NCBI GenBank assembly: GCA_937924345.1
Contig: CALDTD010000342.1
Coordinates: 1-5,819 of the forward strand
Origin: an uncultured Flavobacteriales bacterium
GTDB taxonomy: Bacteria; Bacteroidota; Bacteroidia; Flavobacteriales_D; Parvicellaceae
Direction: 5' to 3'
DNA length: 5,819 bases
Shown: positions 1-5,819 of the stretch, piece by piece
How positions within the stretch are numbered: position 1 is the first letter of the stretch
Layout of the letters: each line of letters starts with the position of its first letter
Translations under genes and position numbers: made by a program
The notes under the pieces: generated by a model
What the model was told of the DNA's origin: nothing
The model's database searches: none
The model's input: only the letters and a program-made list of their open reading frames with translations

Positions 1-366
1 TACAATACTATCCGAAAGTATAAGCGATAAATTTCTGTAGTATAAGTGTTCTCGATTCAGTTTTTCTTTCTTTTCTTCTATCCAAGCTAGATTTTTTTTA
101 TCTAAATAAGCTAGTTTTTTTTGTTTACTAATGTTGGGGTACCCAGGAATAGCTTGGCGAATTGGAGTGTATGCAATTGCTGCCCAAGTTAGGCCAATAA
201 TTATGAGTGTAATAAATATCACATAAATAATAATGTTAAGTGCAGAAAAGTTAAAATGACGTATTTCCTCAAAACTATCTAAGTCTACCACTACAAGACG
301 ATCTTTCTTTTTTAATCGCTCTACTAGACTTTGATCATTATTATCTTTTTGTTTTTTCTTAAACAT
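1..366 (-). CDS. Membrane-anchored M23-family peptidase, N-terminal part (runs off left edge)
   Basis: An open frame starts at an ATG (complement of 364-366) and continues for 122 codons to the window edge without a stop, so the gene is partial. The translation begins with a charged cytoplasmic segment (MFKKKQKDNNDQ, residues 1-42, Lys/Asp/Glu-rich), followed by one hydrophobic segment at about residues 43-66 (LNIIIYVIFITLIIIGLTW). Next come the motif YTPIRQAIPGYP (about 66-77) and a Lys/Glu-rich, probably coiled-coil stretch (80-110). A TPxRxxIPGYP motif just after the single membrane helix is, from memory, characteristic of the M23 (LytM/NlpD-like) metallopeptidases of Bacteroidota, which cleave or regulate cleavage of peptidoglycan in the periplasm. 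The catalytic HxxxD/HxH region would lie beyond the edge and cannot be verified, so the function is inferred from the N-terminus alone. The gene is divergent from sprE across 167 bp. Confidence 0.8.
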   Translation of the reverse strand, partial: MFKKKQKDNNDQSLVERLKKKDRLVVVDLDSFEEIRHFNFSALNIIIYVIFITLIIIGLTWAAIAYTPIRQAIPGYPNISKQKKLAYLDKKNLAWIEEKKEKLNREHLYYRNLSLILSDSIV

Positions 367-409
367 TTATGTTTGGCAGGAATTTATCTTTAAAAACGAA
401 CTATAAGTA

Positions 410-417
410 CAAATATC
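410..417 (-). promoter_or_regulatory. Weak candidate -7 element for the M23 peptidase gene
   Basis: Read on the minus strand this is GATATTTG, which matches the Bacteroidota -7 consensus TAnnTTTG except at the first base. It lies 43 bp upstream of the ATG, a plausible distance. No TTG-type -33 element is evident at the expected spacing, so this is only a weak candidate in AT-rich DNA. Confidence 0.2.
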
Positions 418-425
418 ATAAAAAA

Positions 426-494
426 GAAGCGAAAACAGTATTTGAGAGCCTTAAATTACGTTTGTAAGAGAAAAAAGAAAATGATTTTCGCCTC
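426..494. repeat. Imperfect inverted repeat flanking the sprE promoter candidate
   Basis: The left arm GAAGCGAAAA (426-435) pairs with the right arm TTTTCGCCTC (485-494), with one mismatch in ten positions and a perfect 7-bp core GCGAAAA/TTTTCGC. The 49-bp gap is centred at 460, on the TACGTTTG element. The repeat itself is certain. A role as paired operator half-sites is inference, and a chance occurrence in AT-rich DNA is quite possible. Confidence 0.35.
457..464 (+). promoter_or_regulatory. Candidate -7 element (TAnnTTTG) for sprE
   Basis: The sequence TACGTTTG matches the Bacteroidota primary sigma factor -7 consensus TAnnTTTG at every fixed position. It is the only full match I noticed in the 167-bp divergent spacer and points toward sprE, about 70 bp upstream of its GTG. 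A transcript would start near 470 and have a leader of about 60-90 nt. No good TTTG -33 box is visible about 19 bp upstream, which is tolerated in this phylum but lowers confidence. Confidence 0.45.
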
Positions 495-533
495 AATTAT
501 AAAATAAATGAAGCAGAATTTAGTTTATAATCC

Positions 534-3275
534 GTGCTACAACTATATTCGCACAACATTTTGAAAATAAACTCTAAATATTATACTTTTTTAGCGATTG
601 TTATTTTTGTTACAGCGCTTGTTTACTCTTGTTCTACAGAGAAAGATGCGTGGTTGAATAGAACTTATCATAATACTACTGCACATTATAATGGATATTT
701 TAATGCAGGAGAAATTATAAAAGAAACCCGAGCTGATTTTGAGACAGGAAGACAGGAAAATTATTCAGAAATAATTCCTTTATTTATTTATCCTAACGAA
801 GAAGAGTCTAAATCTTTTTATTCACCAATGGATACAGCTGTTAGCAAATGCGAAACTGTTATTGCTAGAAACAGTATGCCTAAGAAAAAAGTAGGGCAGT
901 TTAGAAATGAGGAATGGTGTAAATGGATTGATGATAATTGGTTGGTGATTGGAAAGGCTCAATTTTTGAAGAGAGATTTTAGTGGCGCATTAGAAAAGTT
1001 TAGATTTATAGAAAAACAATACAAAAAAGAGTCAATATCTCATACTGCAAAGCTGTGGAAAGCCAAAACATTCATTGAAATAGGAGCTTATGAACAAGCT
1101 TTAGAGGCTATTGAAGAACTACAAGAGGTAAAAGCAGAGTTAAAATCACAAAAAGAAGACGCTGCAAAAGCTAAAAAAGAAGCCAAAGAAAAAGCAAAGA
1201 AAAATAAGTCTTCTTCACGTTCTAAAAGTAAAAGAAAGAAGGAGTCTTCAAAGCGAAAGCCAGAAGACGATAAAGATTTTGTGCCTGCTTTGCCAAGAAA
1301 ATTTGAAAGAGATTTATTACCTGTAATTGCAGATTACTATTTAAAACAGGAGTTGTATACAGAAGCTGTAGAAGCATTAGAAAATTCAATTGAAGTCACG
1401 AAAAAGCGTAAGTTTAAAACACGTCAATTATTTATTTTAGCTCAAATACTACAAGAGTCGGGTGGGCAAGGAGCATCAGATTTGTATGCAGAGGTAGTAA
1501 AGCGAAATCCAAATTATGATATGGCTTTTCAAGCTAAAATTAACCGAGCACTAGCATACAGTGGAGGTGATAGTAAAAGTATAAAAGCGCAGTTGCTAAA
1601 AATGCTTAAGGATGATAAAAATATAGATTATCATGATCAAATTTATTACGCACTTGGAGATATTGAATTACGCGCTGGTAACAGACCACAAGGAATAAGT
1701 TATTTAGAACAATCAGTACTGGTTAGTAAAGCGAATAAAGTCCAGAAAGGTAAATCATTTTTGCGTTTAGGTAAGCTTTATTATTTAGAAAAAAACTATG
1801 TGAAAGCTCAACAGTATTATGATAGTACAATGTCTGTTTTACCTAAGGATGACGAAGAGTTTCCTTCTATCTCAGAAAAGAACGAAAGTTTGACTCAGCT
1901 GATCACAAACTTGAATACCATTCAAGAGGGAGATAGTTTAGTAGCGATATGTAAATTGCCAGAAAAAGAATTATTGGCTAAAATAGATGAAATTATAGAG
2001 CAGAAAAAAGCACAGGAAGAAGCAGAAAAAGAGCGTAAAAAGTTACTTGCGCTTCAATTGGCAAATTCTGCAGGAGGGAATACAAGCGCTGCCCCAACTG
2101 GTAAGTTTTGGGCTTTTGATGAAAATATAAAAAAAACAGGACTCAAAGACTTTAAAGCGCTTTGGGGTGATCGAAAGCTTGAGGATAATTGGAGGCGTTC
2201 TGATAAAAGTTCATCAGATTTTGCTGAATTTGAAGTGGATCCCAATAAGGTTGAAGAACGCTTTACACCAGAGTTTTATCTTAAAAGTTTACCATGTAGC
2301 GAAGATGGTAAGCTAAAGCAAATTGATTCAGATGTAATGAATGCTTTGTATGCTTCCGGAGATATATATAGAACAAAATTAAATGATGCAGAAGAGTCTA
2401 AAAAAAGCTTTATCGAGCTTACAAATCGATATCTTCCAAACGAAAAGGCTTTGGCAGGTTTGTATCAACTTTACCTTATGAGTAATGGTGGTGAAATGAA
2501 AAAATATAAAGAAAAGATACTTACAGATTTTCCGAATTCAGAATATGCTAAGCTAATCAAAGATCCGAATTATGCTCAGAAAGAAAATGCTGAAAATAAT
2601 AAAGCAGAGAACGAGTATAAGCTAGCTTTTAATGCTTATAGTAGTGGAGATTTTGATAAAGCGATTAGTTTGAGTAATCAGGTTATAAGTGAAGAAAATA
2701 ATAATCCGTTAAGGTGTAAATATTACTACTTAAAAGCTGTTGCAACTGGTCAGAAGTTTGCTTCTACTGATAGTTTACAACCTTTAGAAAACGCATTAAG
2801 TGATGTAGTTAAACATTGTAAAGGGAGTGATGTTTTTGATCCTGCAAAAGCATTATTAAATAAGTTAAGGAATGTAAAGTCAGTTTCTGATGCTAAATCT
2901 GGAAAAAGTACTTATGTTTATTCTTCTGATGCCACACACTTTTTTGTATTGGTGTTTCCAAATGATAAAGGAAGTATTAATAAGGCTAAAGCAAAAGTCT
3001 CAGATTTTAATAAAGCATCTTTTTCTACAAAACACCTTTCTGTAAAGAGTAGTTTTGTTGATCAGAACACACAAATTGTTGTTACACGATCATTTAAAGA
3101 CAAAGAAGAAGCAATGGATTATTATGTAGCTTTTAAGGTAAACAAAAATCAAGTTAAAGATTTTACTACTGGTTTTGATTTCTTTGTGATTACTAACACT
3201 AATTTCTCTTCTTTATACGTAGAGAAAAATGTTAAAGAATACGTAGATTTCTTTAATGAAAATTATTTAGAGTAA
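534..3275 (+). CDS. sprE: SprE/PorW: gliding motility and type IX secretion lipoprotein with TPR-like repeats
   Basis: A 913-residue lipoprotein of the SprE (Flavobacterium)/PorW (Porphyromonas) family, needed for type IX secretion and gliding. PorW is thought to connect the PorK/PorN ring with the outer-membrane translocon. The N-terminus has a hydrophobic signal sequence (residues 16-32) ending in a lipobox, LVYSC, with the lipidated Cys at residue 33. The family hallmark LNRTYHNTTAHYNGYFNAGE follows at 41-60. TPR-like helical pairs are visible at about 136-163, 172-196, 263-288, 368-398, 406-436 and 692-720. A Lys/Ser-rich linker occupies 199-243 and a Lys/Glu coiled-coil stretch about 475-505. 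Another hallmark, FWAFDENIKKTG...FKALWGDRKLEDNWR, covers 525-554, and PNSEYAKLIKDPNY covers 667-680. A separate mixed alpha/beta C-terminal domain spans about 792-913. The only starts in frame after the upstream TAA (528-530) are GTG 534 and TTG 561. TTG 561 would give a more usual 23-residue signal peptide (MKINSKYYTF...). The protein is full length for the family and appears monocistronic. Confidence 0.92.
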   Translation: MLQLYSHNILKINSKYYTFLAIVIFVTALVYSCSTEKDAWLNRTYHNTTAHYNGYFNAGEIIKETRADFETGRQENYSEIIPLFIYPNEEESKSFYSPMDTAVSKCETVIARNSMPKKKVGQFRNEEWCKWIDDNWLVIGKAQFLKRDFSGALEKFRFIEKQYKKESISHTAKLWKAKTFIEIGAYEQALEAIEELQEVKAELKSQKEDAAKAKKEAKEKAKKNKSSSRSKSKRKKESSKRKPEDDKDFVPALPRKFERDLLPVIADYYLKQELYTEAVEALENSIEVTKKRKFKTRQLFILAQILQESGGQGASDLYAEVVKRNPNYDMAFQAKINRALAYSGGDSKSIKAQLLKMLKDDKNIDYHDQIYYALGDIELRAGNRPQGISYLEQSVLVSKANKVQKGKSFLRLGKLYYLEKNYVKAQQYYDSTMSVLPKDDEEFPSISEKNESLTQLITNLNTIQEGDSLVAICKLPEKELLAKIDEIIEQKKAQEEAEKERKKLLALQLANSAGGNTSAAPTGKFWAFDENIKKTGLKDFKALWGDRKLEDNWRRSDKSSSDFAEFEVDPNKVEERFTPEFYLKSLPCSEDGKLKQIDSDVMNALYASGDIYRTKLNDAEESKKSFIELTNRYLPNEKALAGLYQLYLMSNGGEMKKYKEKILTDFPNSEYAKLIKDPNYAQKENAENNKAENEYKLAFNAYSSGDFDKAISLSNQVISEENNNPLRCKYYYLKAVATGQKFASTDSLQPLENALSDVVKHCKGSDVFDPAKALLNKLRNVKSVSDAKSGKSTYVYSSDATHFFVLVFPNDKGSINKAKAKVSDFNKASFSTKHLSVKSSFVDQNTQIVVTRSFKDKEEAMDYYVAFKVNKNQVKDFTTGFDFFVITNTNFSSLYVEKNVKEYVDFFNENYLE
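3232..3256. terminator. Weak stem-loop at the convergent sprE/wecB junction
   Basis: A perfect 8-bp inverted repeat, TTAAAGAA (3232-3239) and TTCTTTAA (3249-3256), encloses a 9-nt loop inside the last codons of sprE. On the minus strand it lies 27 bp past the wecB stop and is followed by CATTTTTCTC, which vaguely resembles an intrinsic terminator for the polysaccharide operon. The stem contains only one G-C pair, so it would be unstable and the call is speculative. Confidence 0.15.
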
Positions 3276-3282
3276 AAGTTAG

Positions 3283-4428
3283 CTATCCAAAGTTCTTAAT
3301 TATTTGCTCACAAATAAATCTGCTGGCATCACCATCTCCAAATAAAGGCGGGAAACTTAGGTTTTTAGCTGCTGAGAAATTTGAAAAAGCTTCAAGAATT
3401 AAAGTTTTATTTGTTCCAACAATTTTTGCTGCTCCACATTCAACGAGTTCAACCCATTCAGTTTCTGGACGAAGAATAATACAAGGTTTTTTAAAGAAAA
3501 AAGCTTCTTTTTGAACTCCTCCGCTGTCTGTAATAACCATTTTACAATGTATTTCCAAAGCAATCATATCAAGAAAAGATACTGGATCGATTATCCTAAT
3601 GTTCTCGTTATAGTTTACAGCTTCTAACAGTTTTGGAGACAAAGATTTATCCAGCATTTTCTTTGTTCTCGGGTGTAATGGAAGTACAATTGTTTCATTT
3701 CCATTTTTTGCGATATCTACAAAAGATTCAAAAATTGAAGCTAGAGCTTTAGGGTTATCAGTATTGTCATTTCTATGAACAGTAGATAGAATAAATGCAT
3801 TCTTTTGAAGCCCTAAGTCTTTAATCAAGGTTGATTGCTGTTCGCTTAAGCTTGCAAAATGAAGGCTATTGTCATACATTACATCTCCACAATGAAAAAT
3901 AGCAGGATTATCGCTAGTATGCTTTTCTATTTCAGTTGGTTTAAAGCCTTCGTTCAATAAATTTTGATAACCCGATTCTGTTGGAGAAAATAGAAGTGTA
4001 GAAGCGTGGTCGCACATTATACGATTAATTTCTTCAGGCATTTTTTTGTTAAAAGAGCGCAATCCAGCTTCGATATGTACGATTGGAACATGTATTTTAG
4101 CTGCGGCAATAGTAGCGGCAAGTGTAGAGTTTGTATCGCCATATACAACTAGCGCTTCAGGTTTTTCTTCGATTAAAATAGCTTCTAATTGTTCAATCAT
4201 TAAGGCGGTCTGCTTACCATGGCTACCCGAACCAATATTAAGGTTTATAGAAGGTTTAGGTATTCTTAATTCATCAAAAAAAACTTCAGACATATTTTGG
4301 TCATAATGCTGACCAGTATGTACAATTAGCTCGTTAATCTTATTCGAAAAATGATTAGCTATCGCTCTGCTTAGTGCGGCAGCCTTAATAATTTGTGGTC
4401 TAGCACCTATAATGGTAATTATTTTCAT
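3283..4428 (-). CDS. wecB: UDP-N-acetylglucosamine 2-epimerase, non-hydrolysing (WecB family)
   Basis: A cytoplasmic GT-B-fold enzyme interconverting UDP-GlcNAc and UDP-ManNAc (EC 5.1.3.14), a precursor for surface polysaccharide. The 381-residue length is normal for the family. Visible motifs in order: GARPQIIKAAAL (8-19), HTGQHYDQNMS (37-47), VYGDTNSTLAA (95-105) with Asp98, HIEAGLRSFNKKMPEEINRI (118-137) with Glu120 and Glu132, STVHRNDN (215-222) with His218, PLHPRTKK (250-257), ITDSGGVQKEA (299-309) for UDP binding, and GDGDASR (364-370). Asp98, Glu120, Glu132 and His218 correspond to the catalytically important Asp95, Glu117, Glu131 and His213 of E. coli WecB, so activity is expected. 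Members acting on modified UDP-sugars (WbpI-like) share the fold, so the exact substrate is not fixed. The start is an ATG 21 bp downstream of the glycosyltransferase stop, consistent with one operon. The gene ends 7 bp from the convergent sprE stop. Confidence 0.93.
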   Translation of the reverse strand: MKIITIIGARPQIIKAAALSRAIANHFSNKINELIVHTGQHYDQNMSEVFFDELRIPKPSINLNIGSGSHGKQTALMIEQLEAILIEEKPEALVVYGDTNSTLAATIAAAKIHVPIVHIEAGLRSFNKKMPEEINRIMCDHASTLLFSPTESGYQNLLNEGFKPTEIEKHTSDNPAIFHCGDVMYDNSLHFASLSEQQSTLIKDLGLQKNAFILSTVHRNDNTDNPKALASIFESFVDIAKNGNETIVLPLHPRTKKMLDKSLSPKLLEAVNYNENIRIIDPVSFLDMIALEIHCKMVITDSGGVQKEAFFFKKPCIILRPETEWVELVECGAAKIVGTNKTLILEAFSNFSAAKNLSFPPLFGDGDASRFICEQIIKNFG

Positions 4429-4449
4429 AGTGTAGTTAGATTTTGATTA

Positions 4450-5466
4450 TCAACGACTTAGTTCCATACTCTTTTTTACTGGCTTTTTATTAAATAAAAC
4501 AAAGTCAATTAACCCTTTCAGGTAACCAAAGCCGTAACTAATATGCAGAATTAAAAAAGTAAATATTACCGAGGCAATATTTGTTTTGCTTGTTACTTTA
4601 CTAGCAAAAATAAAAGCAAGTAAAAAATAATTAGCCAGTACAATTAAATTAAGAAATAAAAAGTACACATGAATTAAAGGACTTATTGTAAGTTGAATTA
4701 AAAATAAGACAAAGAACAAAGGAATTAATTGTCTAATTGAAGTTACAGTTTGGTGTTTTTTATTTACAAATACTTTCCAGTAGCCGTATTGGTAATATTG
4801 TTTAAATAGTTTTTTAAATGAAGCTCTTACGTAATAAAGAGATATGATTTTTTGCGATAAATAGATTTTAAATCCATTTTTTATTAAACGAAAGTTAAAT
4901 TCATCATCCTGATTACGAACAAGTTCTTCATCAAAATATCCGACTTTCTCAAAGACTTCGTTTCTGTATGCTCCAAAAGCGACTGTATCTACAAAACCAT
5001 CTTTATTTCCTGTCCTAAAGTGGGCATTTCCTACTCCAAATGGAGAAGACATTGCAGCGCCAATTATTTCTGAAGTTTCGTTTTCAAAAACGTTTTTGAT
5101 CACTCCTCCAGCACACCCAACTTCAGGGTGTTGCTCTAAGATTGCTACGTTTTCTTTTATAAATTCAGGAGTTACCTCCGCATGAGCTCCCAGTATGATT
5201 TTTACATCGCTATTTGCGGTTTTTAAGCCTAGGTTTAGTCCTTGAGGAGTTGTTTCTGCTTTATTGATTAAGTAATGAACATTAGTGTTATTCTCAGCTA
5301 TTTTTTTTACTATTTCAGGAGTTTTGTCTGTGCTTAAACCATCACAAACGAAAATTGAAATAAGCTCAGTAGGATAATCGCTATTTAAAATAGACTGAAT
5401 ACATTTATCAATGTAATCTTCTTCATTTTTGCAAGGTATGATAACGGATACTTTCAAGAACTTCAA
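4450..5466 (-). CDS. Family 2 glycosyltransferase, ExoA-like, with C-terminal membrane segments
   Basis: A 338-residue inner-membrane glycosyltransferase that probably adds a sugar to a lipid-linked polysaccharide intermediate. The GT-A domain begins with VSVIIPCKNEEDYIDKCIQS (7-26), then FVCDGLSTDKT (39-49) for nucleotide binding. GAHAEVTPEF (93-102) stands where many family 2 enzymes have a DXD, as in the succinoglycan ExoA subgroup. FGAYRNEVFEKVGYFDEEL (164-182) and NQDDEFNFRL (185-194) form the acceptor/catalytic-base region. Hydrophobic segments at about 246-268, 269-289 and 298-318 anchor the C-terminus, which ends in a basic tail. The donor and acceptor cannot be read from the sequence. 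No ATG is available: the frame opens after the TAA that ends the upstream gene, and the first candidates are TTG at 5466 and TTG at 5457. The latter gives MKVSVIIPCKNE, closer to typical family N-termini. The gene lies 6 bp after the ligase-like gene and 21 bp before wecB, so the three are probably co-transcribed. Confidence 0.9.
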   Translation of the reverse strand: MKFLKVSVIIPCKNEEDYIDKCIQSILNSDYPTELISIFVCDGLSTDKTPEIVKKIAENNTNVHYLINKAETTPQGLNLGLKTANSDVKIILGAHAEVTPEFIKENVAILEQHPEVGCAGGVIKNVFENETSEIIGAAMSSPFGVGNAHFRTGNKDGFVDTVAFGAYRNEVFEKVGYFDEELVRNQDDEFNFRLIKNGFKIYLSQKIISLYYVRASFKKLFKQYYQYGYWKVFVNKKHQTVTSIRQLIPLFFVLFLIQLTISPLIHVYFLFLNLIVLANYFLLAFIFASKVTSKTNIASVIFTFLILHISYGFGYLKGLIDFVLFNKKPVKKSMELSR

Positions 5467-5472
5467 AAATAA

Positions 5473-5819
5473 TTAAACTTTAAGGATTTTACTTTCTTTT
5501 TTATTATTTATCCCATAAAAAAGAGTAATAAAAAATGAAAAAAACACTACTCCAGATTGTCTTTCAAGCATAGATTCTGTCATAAAATTGAAAACGATTA
5601 AGATAAAAAACAAGCTGTAAATCAATTTTTGGGCTGGTAAAAATTGTTTAAATAAAGGTAAAGTAATTAGTGTTAAGAAGTACAGAAGACCAATAAATCC
5701 AGAGCCAATTAATGTTTGAATAAATTGATTGTGACTGTTGAGGTGCTTTTTTGCTAATAAATAAAACTCTTTTTCTTGATATTGTTTGGTTAGTACACTT
5801 GATACATCACCTGTTCCAT
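5473..5819 (-). CDS. O-antigen ligase/polymerase-like membrane protein (Wzy_C family), C-terminal part
   Basis: An open frame enters from the right edge (first complete codon at 5815-5817) and ends at TAA (complement of 5473-5475), giving the last 114 residues. The visible start GTGDVSSVL resembles the tail of the GVGTGD motif that follows the large periplasmic loop in Bacteroidota O-antigen ligase-like proteins. SHNQFIQTLIGSGFIG (visible residues 28-43) carries the family's H-N-x-F motif (HNQF at 5722-5733), the conserved periplasmic His region of WaaL/Wzy-type enzymes. Hydrophobic helices lie at about 38-56, 64-79 and 88-102, with TESMLERQSGV (80-90) between the last two, followed by a short Lys-rich cytoplasmic tail. 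The protein would polymerise lipid-linked oligosaccharides or transfer glycan to an acceptor at the outer face of the inner membrane. Polymerase and ligase cannot be distinguished from this fragment. The gene precedes the glycosyltransferase by 6 bp and shares its reading frame. Confidence 0.82.
   Translation of the reverse strand, partial: GTGDVSSVLTKQYQEKEFYLLAKKHLNSHNQFIQTLIGSGFIGLLYFLTLITLPLFKQFLPAQKLIYSLFFILIVFNFMTESMLERQSGVVFFSFFITLFYGINNKKESKILKV

Noticed and set aside
84..114. Direct repeat AAGCTAG followed by poly-T, 24 bp apart (84-90 and 108-114)
   Set aside because: It falls in the coding sequence of the M23 peptidase and mirrors a short Lys-rich coiled-coil repeat (LAYLDKKN, then LAWIEEKK). 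It is too short and too low in complexity to be more than protein-level periodicity.
367..533. Small RNA, riboswitch or short coding sequence in the divergent spacer
   Set aside because: Short frames here are quickly closed by stops, no stable GC-containing hairpin or riboswitch-like core is visible, and the region is adequately explained as a divergent promoter area.
2054..2245. A 63-codon open frame on the minus strand inside sprE
   Set aside because: It lies entirely antisense to a strongly supported coding region that includes the conserved WGDRKLEDNWR segment, and its translation has no recognisable domain. It is a shadow frame.
3275..3295. Direct repeat AAAGTT at the sprE/wecB junction, considered as a terminator arm or target-site duplication
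   Set aside because: The copies are in the same orientation, so they cannot form a hairpin. Six bases in AT-rich DNA is expected by chance, and there is no mobile element between them.
4046..4306. An 86-codon open frame on the plus strand inside the epimerase gene
   Set aside because: It is antisense to the catalytic motifs GDTNST and HIEAGLR of wecB. Its protein shows no known motif, and there is no promoter-like element upstream.

Overview
The window looks like chromosomal DNA from a low-GC member of the Bacteroidota, most likely a Flavobacteriaceae-type organism. The reasons are the strong AT bias, a gliding/type IX secretion lipoprotein of the SprE/PorW family (found only in this phylum), a membrane-anchored M23 peptidase N-terminus with the phylum-typical TPxRxxIPGYP segment, and a TAnnTTTG-type promoter element. 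The sequence does not allow a genus call.

Layout: (1) 1-366, minus strand, the N-terminal 122 codons of a membrane-anchored M23-family peptidase that runs off the left edge. (2) 367-533, a 167-bp divergent intergenic region with a candidate plus-strand -7 element and an imperfect inverted repeat centred on it. (3) 534-3275, plus strand, sprE/porW, an outer-membrane-type lipoprotein with TPR-like helical repeats, a Lys-rich linker and a distinct C-terminal domain. (4) 3283-5819, minus strand, three tightly packed genes read from right to left: the C-terminal part of an O-antigen ligase/polymerase-like membrane protein, an ExoA-like family 2 glycosyltransferase, and a non-hydrolysing UDP-GlcNAc 2-epimerase (wecB family). 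This is the end of a surface-polysaccharide operon whose promoter lies beyond the right edge. Its last gene converges on sprE with only 7 bp between the stop codons. No stretch above 300 bp lacks a gene.

The left half concerns the envelope and secretion: peptidoglycan hydrolysis or its regulation, and the type IX secretion/gliding apparatus. The right half supplies an activated sugar (UDP-ManNAc or a derivative), adds a sugar to a lipid-linked glycan, and polymerises or ligates it. A functional link is conceivable, because many type IX cargo proteins are anchored to a surface polysaccharide, but adjacency alone does not show it.

I see no convincing undescribed system, mobile element, CRISPR array or RNA gene. 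The observations most worth checking are non-ATG starts for two genes (sprE and the glycosyltransferase), the in-frame single-stop junction between the ligase and the glycosyltransferase, the symmetric inverted repeat around the sprE promoter candidate, and the convergent junction without a clear terminator.
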